Shown here in pieces: positions 1 through 7,915 of a stretch of 64,000 bases of DNA. Numbering within the stretch: the stretch's first letter is position 1; each line of letters begins with the position of its first letter. This stretch comes from Enterococcus phoeniculicola ATCC BAA-412 (GTDB lineage Bacteria > Bacillota > Bacilli > Lactobacillales > Enterococcaceae), in the NCBI RefSeq assembly GCF_000407505.1, contig NZ_ASWE01000003.1:248001-312000 (forward strand). Direction: 5' to 3'. The translations under genes were made by a program, and so were the position numbers. The notes below the pieces were generated by a model, which had not been told where the DNA came from, did not search any database, and worked only from the letters and a program-made list of their open reading frames with translations.

Positions 1-41
1 TTGGGGCGTATATCGTAAGTAAACGTCATCATAAATCTTAA
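1..41 (+). CDS. C-terminal tail of a surface-anchored protein (partial)
   Basis: Only the last 12 codons are present, in the frame that begins at base 3 and ends with TAA at 39-41. They read GAYIVSKRHHKS, a short hydrophobic end followed by a basic tail. This is what is left after the sorting-signal membrane segment of LPXTG proteins. The sortase gene begins 28 bp downstream, so this is probably the previous pilin or adhesin of the same operon. The identity is inferred from the tail and the context only. Confidence 0.5.
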   Translation, partial: GAYIVSKRHHKS

Positions 42-68
42 GAGAAATGAGATGGCTGTGAAGAGACC

Positions 69-992
69 ATGAAAAGCAAGCATAAAAAGAGGTATATTCG
101 AATAGTGGATGGCTGTATTAATTTCTGTGTTTTACTTTTTTTGCTATTGCTATTTTCGTATGGATGTTATGCAATATGGGATTCAGAACAGATTTATGCT
201 GCAGGGAATGCAGCAAACTATCAAGTCTATAAGCCTAGTGAAGAGAGTGAACTTTCTTTTAACGACTTAAAAGAGAGAAACCCGGATGTACTTGGTTGGC
301 TAAATGTGTATGGAACAAAAATTGATTATCCTCTTCTTCAAGGAGAGGATAATCAAAAATATATCTCTACAAATGCTCAAGGAGATTATAGCTTGGCAGG
401 AAGTATTTTTTTAGATTATCGGAATACACCTGATTTTAGTGATTTTAATACGATTGTTTTTGGGCATCATATGGAAAAATCAGCTATGTTTGGTGATTTA
501 GAACGGTTTTTTAATCAAGATTTTTTTGACCACCATAAATATGGAAATCTTTATTTTGATCGTAAGGACCATGGAATAGAATTTTTTGCATTTATGGAAG
601 TGGATGCATTTGATTCGAGTATATATACAACACCTATACGCCAAATACAAGCAAAACAAGAGTATTTAGAGAGAATAAAAGAGCAATCAAAATATTATCG
701 TGATGTTGGGATTTCAATAGAAGATCATCTAATCTTGTTAAGCACATGTACAGAAAATACAACAAATGGGCGTCATATACTTGTAGGTCGCGTGACAGAT
801 GAAGTATTTCCGGAACCCAAAGAATCAAATAAGCGATTAGGGAAAGAAGTATTTTTTCAATCAGGAACATTTCAACAGAAATTGAAAGAAAATTGGCTAG
901 TAGTCTGTTTGTTTAGTTTCCTTATTATCGTTTTGTTTATCCTTTATCTAAGTAAAAAACGAACGTTGAAAAAGGATGGTGAAAATGAATAA
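69..992 (+). CDS. Class B-like sortase, probably pilus-associated
   Basis: Membrane-bound cysteine transpeptidase of 307 aa that joins LPXTG-type substrates to each other or to the cell wall. An N-terminal membrane segment (about residues 18-36) is followed by the sortase barrel and a second hydrophobic segment near residues 278-298. The catalytic His lies in FGHHM (His133/134), the Cys in LLSTCT (Cys227), and an Arg follows in GRHILVGR. The stretch DYPLLQGEDNQKYI followed by GSIFLDYRN is more like class B than class C sortases. The C-terminal membrane anchor is a trait commonly seen in pilin polymerases. It overlaps the following LPKTG pilin gene by a few bases and follows an anchored-protein tail, so the three form one operon. 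Class assignment is by eye. Confidence 0.85.
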   Translation: MKSKHKKRYIRIVDGCINFCVLLFLLLLFSYGCYAIWDSEQIYAAGNAANYQVYKPSEESELSFNDLKERNPDVLGWLNVYGTKIDYPLLQGEDNQKYISTNAQGDYSLAGSIFLDYRNTPDFSDFNTIVFGHHMEKSAMFGDLERFFNQDFFDHHKYGNLYFDRKDHGIEFFAFMEVDAFDSSIYTTPIRQIQAKQEYLERIKEQSKYYRDVGISIEDHLILLSTCTENTTNGRHILVGRVTDEVFPEPKESNKRLGKEVFFQSGTFQQKLKENWLVVCLFSFLIIVLFILYLSKKRTLKKDGENE

Positions 993-1623
993 AAAAAAAT
1001 TGGTGAACGCACTTATTCTCATCGTGGGCTTGCTGGCTAGTTTAGCATGCTTGCAAACAGGATATGCAGATACTTTTATAGAAGCCACGACTAGTATTCC
1101 AATTCAACAGCAGTTTGAATCAAATGAAAAAAATAAGGCTGGCATATTCACTTATCAGTTAGAAGCAGTGAATGAAGAATCACCAATGCCGACCAATCAA
1201 TCGGTTTATGAATTTACAATAAGAGAGTCAGAAACACATACGATTTCACTTACTTTTGACCAGCCAGGTGTCTATCACTATGAAGTAAAACAAGTAATTC
1301 CAGATAAAAAAAAGCAGGGATATACTTATGATACTAGAAAATTATTCATTGAAGTCTACGTAAGCTATGCTCGAAATCAGCAATTATTATCCAACTTAAT
1401 TGTTAAGAATGAAACGGGTTTAAAAGTAGAATCACTTACTTTTGAGAATTCATTTTTTAACTCCAAGATAGCTGGTCATCAAGAAAATAAGAAGTATTTA
1501 CCTAAAACAGGAGAAGAAGTCACTTTCGTATTTTCTATTACTGGAATTGGCTGTATTTGGCTAATATGTCTATTTCTGATTTATAAACATAAATCAACGA
1601 ATCAAAATGAAAAAAAGAGCTAG
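985..1623 (+). CDS. FctA/Spy0128-like LPKTG pilin subunit
   Basis: Secreted protein of 212 aa anchored by sortase. A signal peptide ends near ...TGYADTF, a single beta-sandwich domain follows (residues about 25-160), then LPKTG at about 172-176, a hydrophobic segment and a lysine-rich tail. The domain contains FTIRESETHTISLTFDQPGVYHYEVKQ and LFIEVYV, the pattern of the streptococcal FctA/Spy0128 pilin fold, which usually carries an intramolecular isopeptide bond. The ATG at 985 is chosen over 976 because AAAGG at 971-975 is correctly spaced for it. The start overlaps the sortase stop. One domain only suggests a minor or basal subunit rather than a shaft pilin. Confidence 0.75.
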   Translation: MNKKKLVNALILIVGLLASLACLQTGYADTFIEATTSIPIQQQFESNEKNKAGIFTYQLEAVNEESPMPTNQSVYEFTIRESETHTISLTFDQPGVYHYEVKQVIPDKKKQGYTYDTRKLFIEVYVSYARNQQLLSNLIVKNETGLKVESLTFENSFFNSKIAGHQENKKYLPKTGEEVTFVFSITGIGCIWLICLFLIYKHKSTNQNEKKS

Positions 1624-1628
1624 CAGGG

Positions 1629-1674
1629 AAAAAGACGCTGATTTGTCACTTTATTAAACAAGTATCGTCTTTTT
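1629..1674 (+). terminator. Probable terminator of the sortase-pilin operon
   Basis: Inverted repeat AAAAAGACG / CGTCTTTTT with a 28-base gap that can pair partly (TTTGT/ACAAG). It lies directly after the pilin stop codon and ends in a T-run. Confidence 0.5.
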
Positions 1675-1837
1675 GATAGTTAGGTTACTTTCTTTTAGTC
1701 TATCGAAAATTAGAAAGCAGAAGGACTATAATCTATTTATCACCTGAATCATGCTTATCAAAAATGAATGGTACGTTATTAATTCTTGGTAGTGTTTAAA
1801 GGAATCAAAGGAAAATATATGTTGACTGGAGAATTCA

Positions 1838-2377
1838 ATGAGACAAAAGAGGTATGATAAATCATTTATTTTAAATGGCGCATATAAACTAGTTAAAAAG
1901 AAAGGATTCTCTTCTTTAACAGCTCGAGATATAGCAAAAGAACTATCTATTTCTACACAACCTATTTATATAGAATTTAAAAATATGAAAGCACTGCGCG
2001 ATGAGCTGCTGATATATACATTTATGGGCATACAAGAGAATTACTTCAATACAAATAATACTCTTGAAGAGTTTATCAAAAATGTTCTTTCTTTTATCAA
2101 TGACGACAACGAACTGTATATATCTTTACTCTCTGAGAGAGCATTTCTTGTACAATTAGCAAACTGTTTGTATGAACTCTATTGTGAGAATAGCGAAACT
2201 GTTCAAAGATTCAAAAATGAAGAGGATAGGCGGTTTAGTTTTATAATGCTTGTTAGCATGGCAACTGCGGCTTGTTATGTTGGTGAAAAAAAAACAGATG
2301 AAGAGAGTGACTATCTGAATCGAATGAATCAACTGGTCAAAAATGATTTATTTCGTTCGTTCTTTCTCTTTTCATAA
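1838..2377 (+). CDS. TetR-family transcriptional regulator
   Basis: 179 aa. The N-terminal helix-turn-helix of the TetR type spans about residues 7-52 (SSLTARDIAKELSISTQPIY). The remainder is helical and divergent, as is usual for the ligand-binding half. The ATG follows GGAG with good spacing. It stands alone between the pilin gene and the convergent bioY, with about 215 bp of upstream DNA for its own promoter. The target is unknown. The nearest candidates are itself or the pilus operon, but no palindromic operator was recognised. Confidence 0.75.
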   Translation: MRQKRYDKSFILNGAYKLVKKKGFSSLTARDIAKELSISTQPIYIEFKNMKALRDELLIYTFMGIQENYFNTNNTLEEFIKNVLSFINDDNELYISLLSERAFLVQLANCLYELYCENSETVQRFKNEEDRRFSFIMLVSMATAACYVGEKKTDEESDYLNRMNQLVKNDLFRSFFLFS

Positions 2378-2410
2378 AATTTTATAACAGTAAAACGACG
2401 ACTAAAAAAG

Positions 2411-2457
2411 AAAGTTCGATACTCTGAGTCATTAAAAAGCAGAGTCTCGAACTTTTT
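2411..2457. terminator. Bidirectional terminator between tetR and bioY
   Basis: AAAGTTCGA and ACTCTG pair with CAGAG and TCGAACTTT, giving a long imperfect stem flanked by A-rich and T-rich runs. It lies between two convergent genes. Confidence 0.75.
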
Positions 2458-2483
2458 GTATTCTAAATCAATAGGAGAATACT

Positions 2484-3029
2484 CTATCTCCCTCTTTGTA
2501 AAAATAACGAGGGGAGTCTGTCGCGGATGAAGATTCCTAAATAGCCAGCAGCTAAGGCTTTTAAAATTCCTGGAAGGATAAAAAAGCCAAAGCCAGAAAT
2601 GAAAGCTTCCTGCCAGCCAAATTCAGCGCTTATCTTTAACCAGACAGTACCAAATCCTAGTGTGACCATTGCACCGATAATATTTGCAATAGCAGCCCAT
2701 GTATAAGTAAAGGCCTTTTTTTCTAAGATAGCACCTGTGACTAGACCGTTAAAGATGAAGCCGATTAAATAGCCTCCAGTTGCGCCAAATAAGATACCAA
2801 AACCACTGGTCATTCCTGCGAATACAGGTAATCCGATAAGTCCTAATAATAGATAAATGAGAATGGCATACGTACCTGTCCGCTTTCCAAGGAGTGTTGC
2901 AGTTAGACCTACAGCAAAGGTTTGTCCTGTTAAGGGAATCAATCCTAGAGGGATAGTAAATTGAGAGAGGACACCGATAATTACAGCGAATTCTGCAGCA
3001 AGAATCCATTCTTTTAAAGAGGTTTTCAT
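2484..3029 (-). CDS. bioY: Biotin transporter substrate-binding subunit BioY
   Basis: S component of an energy-coupling-factor transporter. It binds biotin in the membrane and works with the shared EcfA/A'/T module encoded elsewhere. The 181 aa protein has about six membrane segments and the family pattern ...TIPLGLIPLTGQTFAVGLTATLLGKRTG near the N terminus, followed by LLGLIGLPVFAGMTSGFG and GGYLIGF. The length matches the family. It is monocistronic, and a BirA-type operator sits 17 bp upstream of the start codon, which independently supports biotin as the substrate. Confidence 0.93.
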   Translation of the reverse strand: MKTSLKEWILAAEFAVIIGVLSQFTIPLGLIPLTGQTFAVGLTATLLGKRTGTYAILIYLLLGLIGLPVFAGMTSGFGILFGATGGYLIGFIFNGLVTGAILEKKAFTYTWAAIANIIGAMVTLGFGTVWLKISAEFGWQEAFISGFGFFILPGILKALAAGYLGIFIRDRLPSLFLQRGR

Positions 3030-3045
3030 AAGCTTGTTCCTTTCT

Positions 3046-3073
3046 GTTAACCTTTTGTTTTATTTTGGTTAAC
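3046..3073 (-). promoter_or_regulatory. BirA (biotin repressor) operator of bioY
   Basis: Perfect inverted repeat GTTAACC (3046-3052), 14-base spacer, GGTTAAC (3067-3073). This matches the known Firmicute BirA box, TTGTTAACC and GGTTAACAA separated by about 15 bases. It lies just upstream of bioY, so biotinyl-AMP-bound BirA should repress the gene when biotin is plentiful. Confidence 0.88.
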
Positions 3074-3124
3074 GAAATTATAAGCTAATTTTTTTTAAAT
3101 GTATAGTATTTTTTGAAAAAAACA

Positions 3125-3160
3125 CAAAAAAACCAAAGCCTTGAAAACAAGATTTTGGTT
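3125..3160 (-). terminator. Terminator of rpsD
   Basis: On the minus strand AACCAAAAT...CAAGG...TTTGGTT forms a stem followed by six T. It lies 16 bp after the rpsD stop. Confidence 0.7.
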
Positions 3161-3175
3161 GATGTTGTAAGACTC

Positions 3176-3787
3176 TTAAAGTTTTTTGTTGTAGAATTCA
3201 ACGATTAGAGATTCGTCGATTTCAGGATGTAATTCGTCACGTTCAGGTAAACGAGTTAGTGATCCTTCTAATTTTTCAGTGTCAAAGCTTACGAATGCTG
3301 GGCGACCAACAACTGCTTCAACTGCTTCTTTAACAGTTACGATGTTTTTAGATTTTTCACGAATAGAGATCACTTGACCTACTTCTACGTGGTATGAAGG
3401 AATATCAACGCGTTTTCCATCAACTAAAACGTGACCATGGTTTACTAATTGACGTGCTTGACGACGAGTAGTTGCTAAACCTAGGCGGTAAACAACGTTA
3501 TCTAAACGTTGTTCTAGTAAGATGATGAAGTTAACACCGTGTTTTCCTTCTTTAATTTTGCTAGCTTTTACGAATAAGTTACGGAATTGACGTTCGTTCA
3601 TTCCATACATATGACGTAGTTTTTGTTTTTCAGCAATTTGCATACCGTATTCAGATAATTTTCCACGGCTGTTTGGTCCGTGTTGACCAGGTGCATAAGG
3701 ACGACGTGCTAGTTCTTTACCAGTTCCTGATAGAGAGATTCCTAGACGACGTGATACTTTCCAAGATGGGCCAGTATAACGAGACAT
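3176..3787 (-). CDS. rpsD: 30S ribosomal protein S4
   Basis: 203 aa, the usual length of bacterial S4. It begins [21 protein letters not shown] and contains the S4 RNA-binding domain at about residues 92-155 ([20 protein letters not shown], then [20 protein letters not shown]). S4 starts assembly of the small subunit by binding 16S rRNA and often represses its own mRNA. The gene is monocistronic, has a strong GGAGGAAC ribosome binding site, its own terminator and a structured leader. The short-Cys-free form has no zinc motif. Confidence 0.98.
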   Translation of the reverse strand: MSRYTGPSWKVSRRLGISLSGTGKELARRPYAPGQHGPNSRGKLSEYGMQIAEKQKLRHMYGMNERQFRNLFVKASKIKEGKHGVNFIILLEQRLDNVVYRLGLATTRRQARQLVNHGHVLVDGKRVDIPSYHVEVGQVISIREKSKNIVTVKEAVEAVVGRPAFVSFDTEKLEGSLTRLPERDELHPEIDESLIVEFYNKKL

Positions 3788-3852
3788 TTAAAGTTCCTCC
3801 AATAAAATAAGTTTTTGGAGTAAAATAATCCGATGAAAAACTCATATTCGTA

Positions 3853-3923
3853 CAGTTTGTTCTCCAATCTTCACCTTTGCAGCCGCGGTTACGCAATTGA
3901 ACCCGAAACGGGGCAACAAACTG
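3853..3923 (-). ncRNA. Structured rpsD leader, probable S4 autoregulatory element
   Basis: On the minus strand a perfect 9-bp outer stem, CAGTTTGTT (3923-3915) with AACAAACTG (3861-3853), encloses a CCCCG...CGGG hairpin and a second GC-rich hairpin (CCGCGG region). It ends about 65 bases before the rpsD start. Position and multi-helix form resemble the B. subtilis S4-binding leader, in which S4 blocks expression of its own mRNA. A T-box was considered, but the conserved T-box sequence is absent. Confidence 0.6.
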
Positions 3924-4129
3924 GGGACGAGCTATTATCTTTCTGCTGCATTATTTTACACAATGAATAGTATACGTTAAAATTTAGAGAGAAGTCAAGT
4001 GATTTCTAATGTAAATGGTGAATGTTTTTTCAGAAAAAGGTCGATATTTTCAAAAAGAACTTTACAAATCGGTCTTTCGTTATTAGAATATACTTGTAGA
4101 TTTTTTTGTTATAGAAAAGGAGAAAAAAG

Positions 4130-4927
4130 ATGAATCCAGTATCACCATTATTTGAAAAGATTGATTCTTCTATCGAAAAGAAAGTCAATCTAATCGAAAA
4201 CAGTTATATCCGATATGCTGTTCGAGCAATGTTGGCTTGTTTATTTTTAACGTTAGGTACTGCTATTGCTTTTGCCATTGCTATGAAGGGTGAATCAATG
4301 GTGCATGGGTTGGGAAAAATTCTTTACGCGTTTATGTTTAGCTGGTCGCTGGTGATGATTCTTTATATGAATGCGGAACTGGGAACATCTAATATGTTAT
4401 ATATGACGGTTGGCGTGTATCGAAAGAAGATTAAGCTTCCAATGGCATTAAAAATTTTATTTACGTGTATTTTGTTTAACTTAATCGGTGGTGTGATTTT
4501 CGGCTATTTAGTTTCTTTAACAGCCCCATTCCAAAACTTACCGGTGGATAATTATATGTTTGAAGGAATTACTGCAAAACTTGAAAAGTCAACGGTTCAA
4601 ATTCTGGTTGAAGCAATGTTTGCAAATATTGTTGTAAATACAGCTGTATTGGTGAGTATGAGAATGAAAGATGATGCAGGAAAAGTAGCGGCTATTATTT
4701 TCATTATCTTCATCTTTGCCTTTTTAGGATATGAGCACGTTATCGCTAACTTCCCTGCCTTTACATTGGCCTATGCTGCCTCTAATGGTGGCTTAGCTGC
4801 AATGACTGCTGGAAGTGTAGCGCACAACTTAATCTTTGCACTAATAGGAAATTATATTGGTGGTGGTTTAGTAATGGGACTTGGCTATGCATGGCTAAAC
4901 AATTCAAAATCAAATTATGTAGATTAA
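4130..4927 (+). CDS. Formate/nitrite transporter (FNT) family channel
   Basis: 265 aa integral membrane protein with about six transmembrane segments, as in the pentameric FocA/NirC channels. Recognisable elements are MFSWSLVMILYMNAELGTSNM, FANIVVNTAVLVSMRMKDDAGK, and the GYEHVIANFPAF segment near residues 200-212 that matches the conserved GFEHSVANM type loop with the pore His. The substrate could be formate, nitrite or another small monovalent anion. No nitrite reductase or pyruvate formate-lyase gene is adjacent. It has its own upstream region of 340 bp and a GGAG ribosome binding site. Confidence 0.85.
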   Translation: MNPVSPLFEKIDSSIEKKVNLIENSYIRYAVRAMLACLFLTLGTAIAFAIAMKGESMVHGLGKILYAFMFSWSLVMILYMNAELGTSNMLYMTVGVYRKKIKLPMALKILFTCILFNLIGGVIFGYLVSLTAPFQNLPVDNYMFEGITAKLEKSTVQILVEAMFANIVVNTAVLVSMRMKDDAGKVAAIIFIIFIFAFLGYEHVIANFPAFTLAYAASNGGLAAMTAGSVAHNLIFALIGNYIGGGLVMGLGYAWLNNSKSNYVD

Positions 4928-4984
4928 TCAGCGAAAGTGGTGTGTTTGTGCACCGCTTTTTTCTGTTATTATGGAGGAGTAAAA

Positions 4985-5623
4985 ATGACCCCTTTAACAT
5001 TTCCAATCCAATCAGAAAATGCGGTACCTATGGAAAACTATATGAAGAATCATTTTCCGTTTGCAGGGGTGCCAAAGCCGCAACGCGCACAGCTTGAAAA
5101 ACCGTATTTAGCAGCGAGTCTCAATTGGTCACTTGCTGAATTGCTACAGGTTATTCAAGAGAATTATGAGAAAAATGAACGAGAGTATCAATACTATGGA
5201 ATTGATTTAGCACTAAAAAATGTACGTCGTCTAACGCTGGAGTTTATGAAGGCGTTATTACCGCTTATAGGAGAAAAAAGCTGGTGGGATAGTATCGATG
5301 CTTGGCGAAAAGTGTATAGCGAGTGGGTTAAGGTGCACCCGGAAGAATTACAGACAGTCTATTCTTGGTTTTACGGACATGAAGATTTCTGGTATCGTCG
5401 AATGGCGCTGAATTTACAATTGCAGCATAAAGAGCAGGTCAATCTTGAATTGTTGAAAAAAGCTATTATCTATGATAAGTATACAGAGGAGTTCTTTATT
5501 CAAAAAGCAATTGGCTGGGCGTTAAGAGAGTATAGCAAAACAGATACAAAATGGGTAGCTGATTTTTTAGAAACGGAACAATTAAGTTCGCTTGCTACAA
5601 GAGAAGCAAGCAAGTATTTATAA
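4985..5623 (+). CDS. DNA alkylation repair protein, AlkD-like HEAT-repeat family
   Basis: 212 aa, all helical. The C-terminal part carries the family pattern W..SEDFWYRRMALNLQL type (here GHEDFWYRRMALNLQLQ) and FIQKAIGWALREYSK, which match the AlkD group of base-excision glycosylases that remove positively charged alkylated bases without base flipping. The ATG at 4985 follows GGAGG with ideal spacing, so an upstream extension of 16 codons is not used. It lies 57 bp after the FNT gene and 22 bp before a Cof phosphatase, probably co-transcribed with the latter. Confidence 0.82.
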   Translation: MTPLTFPIQSENAVPMENYMKNHFPFAGVPKPQRAQLEKPYLAASLNWSLAELLQVIQENYEKNEREYQYYGIDLALKNVRRLTLEFMKALLPLIGEKSWWDSIDAWRKVYSEWVKVHPEELQTVYSWFYGHEDFWYRRMALNLQLQHKEQVNLELLKKAIIYDKYTEEFFIQKAIGWALREYSKTDTKWVADFLETEQLSSLATREASKYL

Positions 5624-5645
5624 GAAAGCGAGACGGAATTTATTT

Positions 5646-6422
5646 ATGAGACGAAGATTATTTGCCTTTGATATTGACGGAACATTGCTGGATAGTAACA
5701 AAGAAGCATTGGATAGCACCAGAGAAGCTTTAGAAATCTTACGAAGAAAAGGGCATCTTGTAACGATTGCTACAGGGAGAAGTCGATTCCATGCACAAGA
5801 AGTATTGCGAGACCTGGAGTTTAATAACTATGTTTTATGTAATGGGGCTGCTGCATTTTTAGATCACCAACAGGTTTATCAAAATTTACTGGATAGAGAA
5901 GAATTAGATACGTTCGTTGAAGAAGCAAATGAATTAGCTATTGATACGGCTTATGTCGGTTTAGATACAGCTAAGCGTTCTACCTCTAATAATCTTGAAT
6001 TGATGGATGAGGCAATGAAATCTTTTGGCGGAACATTGCCTGAAATGGATGAATATTTTGTGGAGGAACAAGATGTTTACCAAGCACTTGCTTTTTATAA
6101 TCGTTCCTTTGATCAACGATTTAAGGATAAATATAAAAAGATTCGTTTTGTACGTTGGCATGAAAATAGTGTAGATGTAGTGCCCTATAATGGATCAAAG
6201 GCGACGACTCTTTTAAATTTAGCCAAACGAGTTGGAATAAAAAATGAAGATATTATCAGCTTTGGTGACGGGGAAAATGATCGGGAGATGTTGCGATCTT
6301 CAGGCATAGGTGTAGCGATGGGAAATGCAATGCCTGAGATTCAGGCAGAGGCAAAACTAGTGACAGATACGAATGATAATGATGGAATTTGGAAAGCACT
6401 AAAGGAATTAGATGCGATTTAA
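5646..6422 (+). CDS. Cof-type HAD-IIB sugar phosphatase
   Basis: 258 aa cytoplasmic hydrolase. Motif I FDIDGTLLDS lies at residues 6-15, motif II is the TGR following LVTIA, the Lys of motif III is in YNGSKATTLL, and motif IV is FGDGENDREML. Cof-family enzymes dephosphorylate sugar phosphates and other small phosphates, and the substrate cannot be read from sequence. The start at 5646 (MRRRLF) places motif I close to the N terminus, as usual. A second Cof-type gene is at 53092-53907. Confidence 0.88.
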   Translation: MRRRLFAFDIDGTLLDSNKEALDSTREALEILRRKGHLVTIATGRSRFHAQEVLRDLEFNNYVLCNGAAAFLDHQQVYQNLLDREELDTFVEEANELAIDTAYVGLDTAKRSTSNNLELMDEAMKSFGGTLPEMDEYFVEEQDVYQALAFYNRSFDQRFKDKYKKIRFVRWHENSVDVVPYNGSKATTLLNLAKRVGIKNEDIISFGDGENDREMLRSSGIGVAMGNAMPEIQAEAKLVTDTNDNDGIWKALKELDAI

Positions 6423-6485
6423 AAAATGAGCTTGGTTTTGGTATAGGGACGAATCCCTATACCAAAACACAGGCTCATTTTTTTT
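6421..6485. terminator. Strong bidirectional terminator
   Basis: GTTTTGGTATAGGGA and TCCCTATACCAAAAC pair perfectly around CGAA. An outer AAAAAATGAGC / GCTCATTTTTT extends the stem across a bulge. It serves the convergent genes on both sides. Confidence 0.92.
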
Positions 6486-7674
6486 AATAACATTTAGAGC
6501 AAGGTGTTAATCCTCGAGCAAGAGCTTCAGAGAGTGGTGCATCATAATACGTACCATTACCACATTTATGTGTATGATACTTAGAACCTGTTGCTGTAAC
6601 GAGTACATGCTCTTCTGCCTGATTTGCAGCGGCTTGTTCGGCTTCTTGTTGTGCAATAGCTGCTTGTTGTTCTTGCTCTGCAGCTTGACGTTCTTGTTCT
6701 GCCTTTGCTAACTGCTCTTTCTTTTCTTGTTCTTGTTTTTCTTTTCTTTCTTTTTCTTCATTATCCTTCACTATTTGTTGTACAGCAGCCACGCGTTTTG
6801 TGAGGCCTTCATCTGTGGCTGGCAATTTTGCAATCGCAGTAGTAGCTGTATCACACAATGAATTAGAGGGTGATTTTTCTGCTGCTTCTACAGCTTTAGC
6901 TGCTTGTGCATATAATTTTTCTTGTTCCTCTTTTTCTTCAATTTTTGTTTGAAGAGAGGTAACTCGATTATTTAGTTCTTCTTTGTTCAAGCTGGCAAGT
7001 GCAACCTGTTTTACAGCTTCCTCCAAGTCTTTTCGTGCAAGACTTTTTTCTGCTGTTTCAACAGCTTCATAAATTGTAATGTTTTCTTCAATAGTCTTAA
7101 GACGTTTGTCGTAGTCATCGTATGTTTTACTTAATGAATGAACGAGTGTTGCCGCTTCATCATAATTTTTCTGGTTGGGTGTAGATTCTGCGAGTGCTAA
7201 CGCAGTTTCTGTTTTTGCTAGTAATTCTTTTTCTTTCTTTTCTTCTTGTAAAATGGCAATGAATTCTTTGGAAGGTTCAACAACAATTTTTTCATCCTTC
7301 ACCACTTTGTTCAATGAGGCCTTTAAAACATATGTATGCTCTTTTTCATCAGAAAGCTGAACGGTTTCTGAAAATGTGCCTTTTACATTTTTAATATTTT
7401 TTCCATCCAAGGTGATCTTTGCGTTTTCGCTGACTTCTCCTTCGATAGTTGCAACTCCTTGTGCATCTGTCGTTAACTGAACAGCATTCACAGAAAGCTG
7501 TAAAGGAGTAGAGGCTGTAGCTGCCCCAATTATTATTGCAATAACACTAACCGCTAAAGCGATTCCTCCCAGTTTCTTAGGCTTTTTACGAATCACTGAA
7601 TAGATGAAAAAGCCAAGACTTAAAATTCCCCCTAATAATCCAAGTAACAAAATAATAGTACCCATAACAAACAC
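6484..7674 (-). CDS. Membrane-anchored coiled-coil protein with C-terminal Cys/His domain
   Basis: 396 aa, not assigned to a named gene. Two N-terminal membrane segments (about residues 5-25 and 36-55) are followed by a short beta-rich domain (about 60-125, VNAVQLTTDAQGVATIEGEV) and a long Glu/Lys/Ala-rich coiled coil (about 130-355). The protein ends with a compact domain YHTHKCGNG...GLTPCSKCY. The same HxxxC...CxxC tail occurs at the end of many secreted nucleases and phage proteins and looks like a metal site. The GTG at 7674 follows TAGGAGG by five bases. The topology suggests the long part lies outside the membrane. It is monocistronic. Confidence 0.6.
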   Translation of the reverse strand: MFVMGTIILLLGLLGGILSLGFFIYSVIRKKPKKLGGIALAVSVIAIIIGAATASTPLQLSVNAVQLTTDAQGVATIEGEVSENAKITLDGKNIKNVKGTFSETVQLSDEKEHTYVLKASLNKVVKDEKIVVEPSKEFIAILQEEKKEKELLAKTETALALAESTPNQKNYDEAATLVHSLSKTYDDYDKRLKTIEENITIYEAVETAEKSLARKDLEEAVKQVALASLNKEELNNRVTSLQTKIEEKEEQEKLYAQAAKAVEAAEKSPSNSLCDTATTAIAKLPATDEGLTKRVAAVQQIVKDNEEKERKEKQEQEKKEQLAKAEQERQAAEQEQQAAIAQQEAEQAAANQAEEHVLVTATGSKYHTHKCGNGTYYDAPLSEALARGLTPCSKCY

Positions 7675-7915
7675 ATAAGCCTCCTAAATTAATTAAATTA
7701 TTTATTTTAGTATAACATGTGAATTGTTTAATTTGAATGGGCTTTCTTATTTTCTCTTATTATTTTTTATAGATTTACAGCAGGAAAATGATTGAACTTC
7801 GTTTAAATAGAAGTCATCTATCCTTTGTACGGTTAAACAAACGTCACCTCGACTTTTCTTTCTCTTCAAAAACTACTATAATGAAGGAAGATGTGAATAG
7901 AAAAGAGGAAATAGT

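Noticed and set aside
3840-3960. T-box riboswitch upstream of rpsD
   Set aside because: An ACCGCGG stretch looked similar, but the conserved T-box core and specifier stem are absent, and rpsD is not an amino-acid gene.
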